Notes: generated by a model not told the origin, from the sequence alone. DNA of 33,597 nucleotides from Promethearchaeota archaeon (GCA_019058515.1 JAHPYY010000113.1:1-33597); one strand, 5' to 3'; shown: positions 1-8,944, numbered from the stretch's first letter. Numbers and translations are program-made.

Positions 1-18
1 AGTTACATTATACTAATA

Positions 19-2697
19 ATGGTTGAAAAGGAAAAAAAAGGAAGATATTATAAAATTAAATGTTCGTGTGGACAAGTAGAGTATCATTTTGTATCAGACG
101 CACTTCCAAAACGCGTTTGTGTGCCATGTACAAATTGTAAAAAATATAATGAAATCAAAAAGTTTTGGCACCATACTCAGGAAAAAAGAGTAAATAGTAA
201 AAAATTAACTGATTCTATATCCAAAGAAATAGACTCATTTTTAAGGAATAACAATATATCCCTCCCAAATTTAAAACAAAACCCATCAGTTTTAACAGAT
301 AATTCAAATAAAATAGTGGGATTAAAAAACAACAATAGCGAACTAAAGATAAATGAGAAACAAGTATTTATGACCAATAAATCTGATGAAAATGATGAAT
401 GGGTTAAAAATGAATTTGGTATAATTGATAAGAATTTAAATAATCTTCCTTTGGATTATATTGAATGGTTCACAGATTTTAGAAAATATTTAACTAACTT
501 TATTAATATTCTAAAGATTACGATTAATTATAAAGACGATGCTAGTAAAATGTTATTCGATATCCTTGGAAATATAAATTCAAACCAAGAAGACACTCAA
601 TTTGCAATATTTCTTAAAAATTTTCGAGTCAAAAATCCAAAATATTTTGCTTTAAGTTTCCTATATATTCTCATAAATCTCAAATCAATCAATATTTCTC
701 AAAAAAGTATTGCTAGTAGAGTTGGTGAAAATCTGAGTTTACTGAGAGAAATAATACCAAAATTAATAAATTATTTAAGAAATATTCCTGAATATAATGA
801 TGTTTGCAGATTTGTACGACCACATTTGCTATCTGAAGAAGAATTTTCTAAGGTTGTTAAGTACTATATCAAAAAAATATACCAAATACTAATTAAGAAA
901 AAAATCATTAATGTTTTTCTGTCCAATGAAGACTTATCTATTAAAACTATACAGATTATTAAATCATTTAGGAATAATCTTGAAGACATTAAAACATACA
1001 AGGAATTCTACGAATTTCTTGTTATTAAAACCCCTAAAATAATGGCATCTGTACTATGTTTCTTTTTCTTGAACTTTATTGAGTCATACGAATTAGAACA
1101 AAAGGAATATATCCAATTTATAAACGAGGATAACGAGCTAAATATAAACTATAGTAAATTTAGTGAATTGTTTACTCAACTCTTCAATAACTGTTATATA
1201 TTTAAATTAGATGAATATAGAAAAGATGTATTCGACTACATTAAAAAATTCCTTTCTAAATTGGGAGATTTCGTTGAAAAAAATCCTACAATTAATAAAA
1301 AGACTAAAATTTTGCTTTCTTCAAAATATGAATATATAATAGAGAAATCTAAAAAAATTTTTAATTCCACCATCGACGACGGATTTCAAATCATTTTATA
1401 TTCTGAAAATCGACAAATGGTTACTTTTTATACACCCCAGACATCTGCAATTTCTCTAATTCATTATATAATTAAAACAATAGATCATCTTCAATTTTTA
1501 GTTTCTCTGGAGAATCTTGAAAAGATTTTTGGCAAAAAGAGAAACTATAAACATATAATTGAGAGTACAAATAGATTATATGCCTATTTACGAAAATATT
1601 TAGGGAGATATAAGGGGCAAAATTATAGTAGGGAAGATTTTGTTAATTTTTTATATTCTGAGGTAATTAATCATTTTCATATGGAGACCTATTTTCTGCT
1701 TTCGTTGTTTACAAATACAAATTTAAGTCCTCAAATGTTTGCATCTGAAATTGGATATAGAGGAGGAAGATTATTTGAATTAATTGATGCTATTAGCCAC
1801 AGAGTTAATTTTATAGCACCAAATACGTATAATATGTTAAATCTCTTTATAAGAACTCACATTCCACCTAACAAGAGAGCATTTTTTATTAAAATGCTGA
1901 GTGAACTTAAATCTAAGCGACACAGAGATTTTATTTATCAGAATGTACGGTATGATTTTCATGTTGATATTAGTCGAGTTAATTCCATTTCAAACAGTCG
2001 TTTACGTAGTGCTCTGATTAAATATTTTTCACTAATTTTAGAAGCTAAAATACCAGATGCTTTCTTCAACCTAATTCCTAATCCTAGAGCTTCCAGTTTT
2101 TATTTTAAAGGGACAGTACAAAATCCTTTAAAATCTCAAATAATTGAAGATAATTTATTAGATACTCTTATTATAAAAAAAGAAATTGCAATTTTTAATA
2201 ATACTTATTATCTAAGTCGATTAACTGAAAGAGTATATAATTTGTACAAAAAATCTGGTACTATTCCTAATCATAACCCAATATTGAAAAATTGTTTTTT
2301 GAATTGCTCTGATATATTGGCTATAGAGGCACCCATTTGGAAATATGTCGTAAAAAATCCATTATATATTGGACATATAGACATTTTACTAGTTTGTGGA
2401 AATACAATTAAAATTGCGGATTATAAAGTAGATTATCTCGATATGTTAAAAAGTATCCCTCAAATTTGCGTTTATGGTTATATGTTAGAATATGTTCTTT
2501 CAAAAATTGATCCCTTGTTAAATCCAAATATTAGTTGTGTTATGTTTACCAAAGAGGAAGCTTGGGAATTTAGTCCGAAGATTTTAGAAAGCTATATCTT
2601 GGCGTTTGTAAATTATGTAAAGAAGAATTATGGTTTTTCATTGCTGTTGAAAAGTAATAAAGATTTGGAAGTGGAAATTAAAAAAATAACTCAATAA
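19..2697 (+). CDS. Zinc-ribbon protein with C-terminal PD-(D/E)XK nuclease domain
   Basis: The 892-aa product has three visible parts. Residues 15-40 hold a Cys cluster (C15, C17, C34, C37, C40) typical of a small zinc ribbon. Residues about 130-740 are Lys/Asn/Ile-rich and mostly helical, and I recognise no family. Residues about 765-850 carry a PD-(D/E)XK core in Cas4/RecB style: E770 in an Ile-Glu-Ala-Pro stretch, D788 in Gly-His-Ile-Asp after a strand, then D801-Tyr-K803 in a second strand, followed by a helix. The spacing and the hydrophobic strands make a catalytically intact Mg-dependent nuclease fold likely (inference). No helicase motifs are present. The gene stands alone, with 138 nt to hdrB. 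The ATG lies 18 nt from the window edge, so upstream context is missing. It could be a defence, repair or mobile-element nuclease; the substrate is unknown. Confidence 0.7.
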   Translation: MVEKEKKGRYYKIKCSCGQVEYHFVSDALPKRVCVPCTNCKKYNEIKKFWHHTQEKRVNSKKLTDSISKEIDSFLRNNNISLPNLKQNPSVLTDNSNKIVGLKNNNSELKINEKQVFMTNKSDENDEWVKNEFGIIDKNLNNLPLDYIEWFTDFRKYLTNFINILKITINYKDDASKMLFDILGNINSNQEDTQFAIFLKNFRVKNPKYFALSFLYILINLKSINISQKSIASRVGENLSLLREIIPKLINYLRNIPEYNDVCRFVRPHLLSEEEFSKVVKYYIKKIYQILIKKKIINVFLSNEDLSIKTIQIIKSFRNNLEDIKTYKEFYEFLVIKTPKIMASVLCFFFLNFIESYELEQKEYIQFINEDNELNINYSKFSELFTQLFNNCYIFKLDEYRKDVFDYIKKFLSKLGDFVEKNPTINKKTKILLSSKYEYIIEKSKKIFNSTIDDGFQIILYSENRQMVTFYTPQTSAISLIHYIIKTIDHLQFLVSLENLEKIFGKKRNYKHIIESTNRLYAYLRKYLGRYKGQNYSREDFVNFLYSEVINHFHMETYFLLSLFTNTNLSPQMFASEIGYRGGRLFELIDAISHRVNFIAPNTYNMLNLFIRTHIPPNKRAFFIKMLSELKSKRHRDFIYQNVRYDFHVDISRVNSISNSRLRSALIKYFSLILEAKIPDAFFNLIPNPRASSFYFKGTVQNPLKSQIIEDNLLDTLIIKKEIAIFNNTYYLSRLTERVYNLYKKSGTIPNHNPILKNCFLNCSDILAIEAPIWKYVVKNPLYIGHIDILLVCGNTIKIADYKVDYLDMLKSIPQICVYGYMLEYVLSKIDPLLNPNISCVMFTKEEAWEFSPKILESYILAFVNYVKKNYGFSLLLKSNKDLEVEIKKITQ

Positions 2698-2835
2698 AAT
2701 GCGAGTATTATATCCTTTATTAAAAATGCTTAAAATTGAAATTTTGATTATTTAGAGTAAAAATAAAATATTTATTCCTTTTACTATTTAAACATATTAA
2801 AAATTACATATTAATTGATTTAAAGTGATGTAGCA

Positions 2836-3826
2836 ATGACTAGTATCGCTAATGAATATAAATGGAAATACGGATTATTTCTTGGGTGTGTAAACTAAGT
2901 TATTCAACGAATACTTAGACATTTTACCTAATAGATATCCGATGGTGGAAGCCTCAATACGGTCCGTATTCGATCATCTTGGTGCTGAATTGTTAGATAT
3001 GACAGGTGCTTCGTGTTGTCCGGCTCCTGGCGTGTTTAGAGCATTTCACATCCCCACCTGGTTAGTAATTGCTGCGAGGAATATATCAATTGCAGAAGAG
3101 ATGGGCGTTAGCCCTATAACTGGATGTAATGGGTGTTATGGAACCTTACGAGATGCTTGGTACGAATTAGAACACGATTCAGAAATGAAAAAAGAAGTAA
3201 ACCAACACTTAGCTAAAATTGGTCGAGAATACAAAGGAAATCTTGAACCAAAACATATTGTCCAAGCTTTTTATCAGGATATGGGAATAAATTACCTTAA
3301 AGATCATATTAAATATAAATTCGAAGATTTAAAAGTGGCGGTGCACTATGGATGCCATATTTTAAAACCAAGCGATAAGCGTCCTTGGGACGGCGAATAT
3401 GAATGTCCAACTTTCCTTGATGAAATTGTAGAACTAACGGGAGCTAAAAGTATAGATTACCAAGACAAGTTTATGTGTTGTGGTGCAGGAGGTGCCGTTC
3501 GCTCCGCTATAAAAGAAGTTGCTGCTGATTTCACTAGAGAAAAACTCACAAATATAAGAGAAGTAGGGGCTGACATTATCGTGGACTGTTGCCCTTTCTG
3601 TCATTTGCAATTAGATCTAGGACAAATGGAAGTTAATAACTTTTACAAGGAAGAGATTGGTGAACCATTTAAAATTCCTGTAATATATTTAACACAACTA
3701 TTAGGATTAGCATTTGGTATGGATCCAAATTCTCTTGGATTAGTTATAAATCACGAACTCTCTGGCGTACCACCCTTTATCTCGGTAGACCCCTTTCTAA
3801 ACTTGGTAAAGGAGCAACTCATTTAA
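2836..3826 (+). CDS. hdrB: Heterodisulfide reductase subunit B-like protein, interrupted by a 31-nt insert
   Basis: HdrB carries the non-cubane [4Fe-4S] clusters that reduce a disulfide or a related acceptor, and partners HdrA/HdrC in the cytoplasm. The frame from ATG 2942 (294 aa) lacks the normal start: HdrB proteins begin with Gly-Cys-Ile-x-Pro-Asn-Arg-Tyr-Pro. That start is present upstream from ATG 2836 but is cut by 31 nt (2890-2920), with an in-frame TAA at 2896. Joining 2836-2889 to 2921-3826 gives 319 aa reading Gly-Cys-Ile-Leu-Pro-Asn-Arg-Tyr-Pro. In the joined protein, CCG motif 1 is C18, C50-C51, C87, C90 and motif 2 is C163, C204-C205, C241-C242, C245, all present. The C18 to C50 gap of 31 residues fits the family CX31-39CC rule. 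Without joining, ligand C18 is lost. The rest of the frame is undamaged, so the gene is spliced, bypassed or very recently broken. hdrA lies 2 kb downstream; no hdrC is seen. Confidence 0.85.
2890..2920 (+). other. 31-nt structured insert in hdrB, candidate bulge-helix-bulge intron
   Basis: Removing exactly 31 nt restores the HdrB consensus. The insert folds as a hairpin: CTAAG (2895-2899) pairs with CTTAG (2914-2918), T2900 bulges, TATTC (2901-2905) pairs with GAATA (2909-2913), and the loop is AAC. Outside it, TAAA (2891-2894) pairs with TTTA (2923-2926), and TTGGG (2882-2886) pairs with CCTAA (2927-2931, one G-U). This leaves a 4-nt bulge on each strand (2887-2890 and 2919-2922) around a 4-bp helix, close to the 3-nt/4-bp/3-nt archaeal bulge-helix-bulge motif cut by tRNA-splicing endonuclease. 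Every 31-nt excision with both ends in the bulges keeps the frame. The splicing itself is inference. Confidence 0.5.
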
Positions 3827-3943
3827 TCGATTTTTTACTTTTAAATATTTAATCATCCAATATTTGTTCACTTTCGGTTCTTGGCAATTTTTTTGAATTT
3901 CCACTCTTTTTTTTAAATAAGAAAAAAAAGTAAAAATATAGAT

Positions 3944-4686
3944 TTAGGCTTTTAAACCATAATACATGAACCAAAAGCTACTAAGGTAACCAATCCGAAT
4001 GAAAATTATGGTTATTCCTGGAGCAGTTAAACCTTCTAACAAACCAAAAACACAAAAACAGATCGAACCAATAGATAATAGAATGAAATTTCATCTAATC
4101 ACTCCCGAAGTTTGAAAGGCTCTAATTAAAAAACCAACACCCAATAAAAGAATTATTATTAAAAGAAAACCCGCCATTAATAAACCTGGCGCTGAGAAAA
4201 TTACTGGTCGTAGTCGATCAAACTCTCTCCGGAAACTGCAGGATAATCAAAATTGAATGCCACCATTGGATCAATAAAGATTAATACTTTAAATACTACA
4301 CTTAGGATTACAAAAATAGCTAGGATATACCATTTATACTTTTTGATTAATAAGTCAACTCCAATATATACAGCTGTACATATAGCTGGTGCCAGCCATA
4401 TATAGCTTAAGATCCCCACTAAACCATTTGTATTATTGATATTCGTATTGTTTAGTAGTACAATAATAAAATCTAAAAAAACTCCTAAAAACATTAAGCC
4501 TGCGAAAATATTAGATAACGTCAGGAAATATAGCACTTTTGCTTCACTTTTTCTGGCGTTAAAAAGAAAAAATAGCCCAAATACAATTCCAAACACGACT
4601 ACTCCGCTGGTAGTAACTCCATCTATTCAACCTAAGACGGTAAGCGTTAATTTCTCCCTCGATTTTTTATAACAATAAGCTTTCAT
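3944..4686 (-). pseudogene. Decayed multi-pass membrane protein gene
   Basis: The longest intact piece is 4201-4596 (131 aa), but homologous-looking membrane sequence continues on both sides. Upstream from ATG 4686 the frame runs through a TGA at 4627-4629 (Leu-Gly-stop-Ile-Asp-Gly, where Trp would fit) straight into the piece. At its end (Leu-Ile-Asp-Tyr-Asp, about 4201-4215) one base appears missing; in the shifted frame it continues Arg-Pro-Val-Ile-Phe-Ser-Ala-Pro with two more hydrophobic helices. It meets a second TGA at 4091-4093 and ends at TAA 3944-3946. The reconstructed protein would be about 247 aa with six or seven membrane helices, of a kind I associate with uncharacterised Asgard membrane families. 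Two nonsense codons plus a frameshift point to a pseudogene. It lies convergent to hdrB. Confidence 0.65.
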
Positions 4687-4720
4687 AGTTAAAAAATCGC
4701 TTGTTATTTATTTAAATTTT

Positions 4721-4764
4721 AACTCCTCTTCAGTAAACTCCCGAAAATCTTCTAAAAATATTTC
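4721..4764 (-). repeat. Remnant related to the helical protein at 32.6 kb
   Basis: On the minus strand this stretch reads Leu-Glu-Asp-Phe-Arg-Glu-Phe-Thr-Glu-Glu-Glu, nearly the same as Leu-Glu-Asp-Phe-Arg-Glu-Phe-Ser-Glu-Glu-Glu in the frame at 32596-32640, and the DNA is also clearly alike over about 44 bases. A TAA lies just before it in the same frame, so it is a fossil piece and not a gene. Otherwise 4687-5012 holds only a promoter-like TATA box near 4955 and no gene I can see. Confidence 0.5.
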
Positions 4765-4954
4765 TTAACCCGTCGTTTTTGGAAATAGATAATAATTAGG
4801 TAATAAAAAAGTAATATTACTAATTTATTAGTTAATGAGATAATCTACCAGTATCCTAAAATTAAATTTACCAGCTGATTAAAAATTATAAACTTAAAGT
4901 GGGAGTTTAGCATATTTTTTCTTCTTAAATCAACTGTTCGAGTGCGAATGACTA

Positions 4955-4964
4955 ATATTTAAAA
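4955..4964 (+). promoter_or_regulatory. TATA box and Shine-Dalgarno for the Cys-rich membrane protein
   Basis: ATATTTAAAA lies 58 bases before the ATG at 5013, an archaeal TATA-like element that would start transcription about 25-30 bases before the gene. GAAGGT at 4998-5003 is a fitting Shine-Dalgarno site, 9 bases before the ATG. Confidence 0.45.
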
Positions 4965-5012
4965 ACGTAAAAGTATGTTTAACCAAATAAACAAATTGAA
5001 GGTAAAAAATAA

Positions 5013-5672
5013 ATGAACAAAATACATAAAGAAAGTCAAATTGGCTTAGCGAGCGAAATATGTATTTGGAAAGTAAAAGAGGAATGTAAAGGGTGCGACT
5101 TAGACGAGAAACTCTTTTGTCGACCTAAAGCTAAATATCTTCTATATTTTCTTTCACCCTTACTGATTACCATCGTTCCTACGGTGCTTGGAATGTTGTT
5201 CGCTCCCATTGATTTATGGATTAAAATCCTGTTTTTTGCATCTTGGTTCGCCTATGCCATGTTTTTTTTTAATGTGTGGGAAACTAGAATTCTATGTAAT
5301 CATTGTCCTTATTTTGCGAACGACGAGCAACGGGTCTTACATTGCCCAATTGATAAAGGAAAGTATAAATCAGGGAAGTATGACCCCGGACCATTATCAA
5401 GATTAGAAAAAATTCAATTTGCTGTCGGAGCTTTAATATTATTTTTCTTTCCAATACCGTTTCTTCTCATTGCGGGACAGATAATACCTCTAGTGCTCTT
5501 GATAGTTGGTGTGATTGTGTGGTATATTGTCATTCAATTAAAGGTCTGCTCGGATTGCGTAAATTTCGCTTGTCCTTTGAATAAAGTGCCTAAACAAATC
5601 AGAGACGAGTTTTTTAGAAAAAATCCCATTATTTTGAAGGCGTGGGAAGATAAAGGTTACAAAATCGATTAA
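5013..5672 (+). CDS. Cysteine-rich four-helix membrane protein
   Basis: A 219-aa protein with three Cys clusters separated by two membrane hairpins. Cluster 1 is C17, C25-x2-C28 and C36 near the N-terminus. Two hydrophobic helices follow (about 42-85). Cluster 2 is C95-x2-C98 (Cys-Asn-His-Cys-Pro) plus C111. Two more helices (about 133-176) lead to cluster 3, C179-x2-C182-x4-C187 before the charged C-terminus. With an even number of helices, all clusters would face the same side, presumably the cytoplasm, and could together bind Fe-S or zinc (inference). I do not recognise the family. It sits 154 nt before hdrA in the same direction, so a membrane electron-transfer or anchoring role for HdrA is possible but unproven. 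Confidence 0.75.
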   Translation: MNKIHKESQIGLASEICIWKVKEECKGCDLDEKLFCRPKAKYLLYFLSPLLITIVPTVLGMLFAPIDLWIKILFFASWFAYAMFFFNVWETRILCNHCPYFANDEQRVLHCPIDKGKYKSGKYDPGPLSRLEKIQFAVGALILFFFPIPFLLIAGQIIPLVLLIVGVIVWYIVIQLKVCSDCVNFACPLNKVPKQIRDEFFRKNPIILKAWEDKGYKID

Positions 5673-5826
5673 AATCGAATAGGCTCAAAAGTGTTCCCTT
5701 TTTAAATTATTTTCTTTTTAAAATTCTTGCTAATGTTTTTAATTTTTATATAATTTTCTCTTAACAAGTATATTAAGTATTAAACCTAAAGTTAAGTTTC
5801 TTACCAAATTATTTGCGTGAATCTTA

Positions 5827-7854
5827 ATGGAAAGCGACACTAATAAAGTATCTGAGTTAAACATTATTGGAAAAGAGAAACCTAGAATTGGGGTTTACAT
5901 TTGTCATTGTGGTATTAATATCGCTGGAGTAATTGATGTAGTAAAATTGAAGGACTACGCGTTGAGTTTATCTGATGTGGTGTTAGCCAGGGAGTATAAA
6001 TTCATGTGCTCCGATAACGGACAAAATCTTATCAAAGATGATATCGAGGCGGGATTGATTAATCGTGTAGTAGTAGCAGCTTGTTCCCCTCGAATGCATG
6101 AACCCACATTTCGCTTAACTTGTAAAGAAGCGGGTTTGAATCAATTTCTTTTCGAACAGGCAAACATTAGAGAACATGCTTCATGGGTTAATATGGAAGA
6201 TCCAAAAGGGGCATATGATATTGCCAAAGATCATGTTCGAATGGCTGTAGCTAAAGCTAGACAATTAAAACCGCTACAGGTCCAGAAAGTTGATGTAGAA
6301 CCTGCGTGTCTCATAATCGGAGCAGGGATTGCAGGGATGAATTCTGCTTTAGATTTGGCACAAGAAGGATATAAAGTATATCTTGTAGAAAGATCTCCAA
6401 CTATTGGAGGGCATATGGCTCAACTCGATAAAACATTTCCAACAATGGATTGCAGCGCTTGTATCATTACCCCGAGGATGGTTGATGTAGGCCGAGAAAA
6501 AAATATTGAGATGCTAACCTATTCGGAGGTTGTAGAGGTTTCTGGATATGTAGGAAATTTTGAAGTTACAATTATGAAAAAACCTCATTATGTCGATCAA
6601 GAGAAATGCACCGCGTGTGGAGCTTGTGCTGAAAAATGTCCAGTTAGTGTTGGAAATGAATTTGACCTAGGAATGGCTACGAGAAAAGCAATTTACATTC
6701 CTTTTCCACAAGCCGTTCCAGGAGAATATACAATCGATATGACCAAATGTATTAAGTGTGGTATTTGTGCTCGTACAGATGTCTGCGAACCGGGAGCTAT
6801 TGTGTACGATGACAAACCAGAGTATCTAAAAGTTAAAGTAGGTACAATCATAGTTGCAACAGGTTGGGATTTGTACGATCCTACAGAATTGCGACAGTAT
6901 GGTTACGGAAGGTTTGAGAACGTAATTGACGGATTACAAATGGAACGGTTACTATCGTCTTTTGGGCCCGTTTTAGGGAAACCTGTAAGACCCTCAGATG
7001 GAAAAGCGCCTCATAGCATTGCCTTCTTACAGTGTGTTGGAAGTAGAAACTTCCGGGAGGGAGGTCATCAATATTGTTCCAGAGTATGCTGTATGTACGC
7101 TACAAAACAGGCGAGACAATACAAGGAGAAACATCCTGAGGCTGATATATACATCTTTTACATGGACATAAGAGCGTTTGGAAAAGGATACGAAGAATTT
7201 TACGAGTCGGCTGCAGAGAATTACGGAATTAACTATGTAAGAGGAAGAATTGCCGAAGTAAGAGAAGCAGAAGACAAAGGGATCATTATTCGAGCTGAGG
7301 ACACCCTTTTACAGACGCCTATTGAGATGAAAGTCGACATGTTTGTGTTATCTACCGGTTTGGAAGCTCGAGCTGATGCCGATCAAATATCTTCTTTATT
7401 AAGCATTCAAAGATCTGCAGATGGTTTCTTTATGGAAGCTCACCCCAAGTTAAGGCCCGTAGATACCCTCACTGACGGTATATTCGTCGCAGGCGTAGCT
7501 CAAGGACCAAAGGATATTCCGGATACTGTTGCCCAAGCTAAAGGAGCAGCCTCTAGCGCCGCAGCTTTAATGGCTAAGGGAGAGGTCGAAATAGAACCGT
7601 ATTATTCTGTAGTGATTGATCACTTATGTTCCGGGTGCAAAAGCTGCCAATCTTTATGTCCTTTTGGAGCCATAGAATTCGATGAATTTAGAAAAGTCGC
7701 TGTTGTTAACCCAGTTTTATGCAAAGGATGCGGAACTTGCGTTTCAGCTTGTCCAAGCGGAGCTATGGTTCAAAATCATTTCGCGTCCTTCCAATTAAAT
7801 TCAATGATCGATGTAGCAATGAAACGTCCAACCGTCAAAAACGGTGGAAAATAG
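5827..7854 (+). CDS. hdrA: Heterodisulfide reductase subunit A (HdrA), FAD and iron-sulfur flavoprotein
   Basis: A 675-aa HdrA, the FAD subunit that accepts an electron pair and can bifurcate it between ferredoxin and a disulfide or similar acceptor. The N-terminal domain (about 18-150) carries Cys-His-Cys-Gly and Met-Cys-Ser. The FAD Rossmann motif is G165-x-G167-x2-G170. C209/C212 sit in an Asp-Cys-Ser-Ala-Cys stretch. Inserted ferredoxin-type sites are C261-C264-C267-C271 and C308-C311-C314-C319. C403, C417, C421-C422 match the extra HdrA cluster in spacing. The C-terminal ferredoxin domain has C601-C604-C607-C611 and C632-C635-C638-C642. Length and motif order are those of a complete HdrA; no selenocysteine codon is used. 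No hydrogenase or HdrC gene is adjacent, so its electron source is unknown; HdrB upstream is the likely partner. Confidence 0.96.
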   Translation: MESDTNKVSELNIIGKEKPRIGVYICHCGINIAGVIDVVKLKDYALSLSDVVLAREYKFMCSDNGQNLIKDDIEAGLINRVVVAACSPRMHEPTFRLTCKEAGLNQFLFEQANIREHASWVNMEDPKGAYDIAKDHVRMAVAKARQLKPLQVQKVDVEPACLIIGAGIAGMNSALDLAQEGYKVYLVERSPTIGGHMAQLDKTFPTMDCSACIITPRMVDVGREKNIEMLTYSEVVEVSGYVGNFEVTIMKKPHYVDQEKCTACGACAEKCPVSVGNEFDLGMATRKAIYIPFPQAVPGEYTIDMTKCIKCGICARTDVCEPGAIVYDDKPEYLKVKVGTIIVATGWDLYDPTELRQYGYGRFENVIDGLQMERLLSSFGPVLGKPVRPSDGKAPHSIAFLQCVGSRNFREGGHQYCSRVCCMYATKQARQYKEKHPEADIYIFYMDIRAFGKGYEEFYESAAENYGINYVRGRIAEVREAEDKGIIIRAEDTLLQTPIEMKVDMFVLSTGLEARADADQISSLLSIQRSADGFFMEAHPKLRPVDTLTDGIFVAGVAQGPKDIPDTVAQAKGAASSAAALMAKGEVEIEPYYSVVIDHLCSGCKSCQSLCPFGAIEFDEFRKVAVVNPVLCKGCGTCVSACPSGAMVQNHFASFQLNSMIDVAMKRPTVKNGGK

Positions 7855-8113
7855 GAATAAATAGTTTTCTTTACATCTATTTTTTTATCTTTTTGTATCA
7901 GTTTTTAAAACCAACATTAAAGAGTCAGTGTTTAATCACCAAATCCTCATTTTTAACCTATATACTTTTGGCTCTATAATAAAAATTACATAAAGTAATG
8001 TCCAAATTACATTTATAGCAAATAATACACGAGTTAAAAAATTAAAATGATTTAAGAAATACAACGAAGAATTACCTAACTAAAACTAATAGTTAATTGT
8101 AGGTGGTATTATA

Positions 8114-8527
8114 TTGAGTAAAGATGAGGAAAAAACACTAGTATTCGTATATAACGCTGATTCTGGAGGCACATTTACTGCTTTGAAAGATGCACTTCAT
8201 AAGACTTTCCGTAAGAGTACCTATCAATGCAATCTTTGTAAGGTTACATTTGGTATATTTGGAATGAAAAAGGATTGGAAAAATTTTGTAAGCGATCTCG
8301 ATGTACCAGTAGAATTCATGAAGAAGGATAAATTTAAATTCGAATTTCTTCATCGAGACGAGTTCCACGAAAAATATAAAGTCGAAAATCCCAAATTTCC
8401 TTCCGCTTATATCACGGTCGATAATGGGATTGAACTTCTCATTTCTAAGGAAGAAATGAACGCCGTGAAAGAAATAAAAGAAATAAAAGAAATGGTAATA
8501 AATAAACTAAAAAAATTTAATTTATAA
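8114..8527 (+). CDS. Small uncharacterised protein with a CxxC motif
   Basis: A 137-aa soluble protein that opens with a beta-strand, Val-Phe-Val-Tyr-Asn-Ala-Asp-Ser-Gly-Gly, followed by a helix and Thr-Tyr-Gln-Cys-Asn-Leu-Cys. The arrangement resembles a conserved family of unknown function in which a strand, the Asn-Ala-Asp-Ser-Gly loop and a CxxC recur; I know no assigned activity. The C-terminal third is a Lys/Glu helix with repeated Lys-Glu-Ile. The start is TTG at 8114, chosen because AGGTGG (8101-8106) is a good Shine-Dalgarno site 7 bases upstream and no ATG precedes the conserved strand. It stands alone between hdrA and a 61-aa gene. Confidence 0.75.
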   Translation: MSKDEEKTLVFVYNADSGGTFTALKDALHKTFRKSTYQCNLCKVTFGIFGMKKDWKNFVSDLDVPVEFMKKDKFKFEFLHRDEFHEKYKVENPKFPSAYITVDNGIELLISKEEMNAVKEIKEIKEMVINKLKKFNL

Positions 8528-8650
8528 ACTCAAATAATACAAATTAATGGAAAATCTGAAGTTTATTTGAGTTGAGTTTATCGGCTTTACAACTCTTTTT
8601 TGCCGCTTACTTTATAATTTATCTTAAGATTTGAAGAGTACAAATATTAT

Positions 8651-8668
8651 TAATTAATTAATTAATAA
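8651..8668. repeat. TTAA-type microsatellite
   Basis: Four and a half copies of a TAAT unit lie between the two small genes. It is a low-complexity tract with no evident function, just upstream of the promoter of the 61-aa gene. Confidence 0.6.
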
Positions 8669-8685
8669 AGAATCAAAAAAAGAGG

Positions 8686-8695
8686 TTTAAATATA
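8686..8695 (+). promoter_or_regulatory. TATA box of the 61-aa gene
   Basis: TTTAAATATA preceded by an A/G-rich BRE-like run (8674-8685) lies 50 bases before the ATG at 8745. The 13-mer TTTAAATATAGGA (8686-8698) is identical to the one in front of the hydrolase gene at 14370-14382, which supports it as this genome's core promoter form. Confidence 0.55.
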
Positions 8696-8744
8696 GGAAA
8701 ATCTAATTATTAGTAACTCAGGATATTTTCATTAAGTTGGTATT

Positions 8745-8930
8745 ATGTCGCAAATGTATCAGGATTTAAGGTATAGGGACTACGAAATTACCGATCTTTT
8801 AATCAAACTTGACACTTTACGATTGGATTTGGGATTAGCTTCGGACTTTCCCCAAGAATTTCGAGATGCTCTCCTACTGTTAATCGAAGATGTGGAAACC
8901 GAACTAGACTATAGGAATTCAGTAGAGTGA
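8745..8930 (+). CDS. Small uncharacterised acidic helical protein (61 aa)
   Basis: A 61-aa frame with a balanced, coding-like composition, rich in Leu, Asp, Glu and Arg, likely all helical, with no Cys and no membrane segment. A clear TATA box lies upstream and a TTGGT sequence sits just before the ATG. It ends with TGA 14 bases before the convergent DUF255 gene's stop. I recognise no family. The promoter and composition make it more likely real than not. Confidence 0.6.
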   Translation: MSQMYQDLRYRDYEITDLLIKLDTLRLDLGLASDFPQEFRDALLLLIEDVETELDYRNSVE

Positions 8931-8944
8931 ATACTGAAAACGAT

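Noticed and set aside
2890..2918. GT...AG boundaries inside the hdrB insert, like a eukaryotic spliceosomal intron
   Set aside because: Removing the 29-nt GT to AG piece leaves the wrong frame and does not restore the HdrB consensus; the match is by chance.
2836..2941. Ribosome bypassing over the hdrB insert
   Set aside because: No matching take-off and landing codons flank the stop, so hopping of the known kind is not supported, though it is not excluded.
5827..7854. Selenocysteine version of HdrA
   Set aside because: The frame is complete with Cys at the expected positions and contains no internal TGA.
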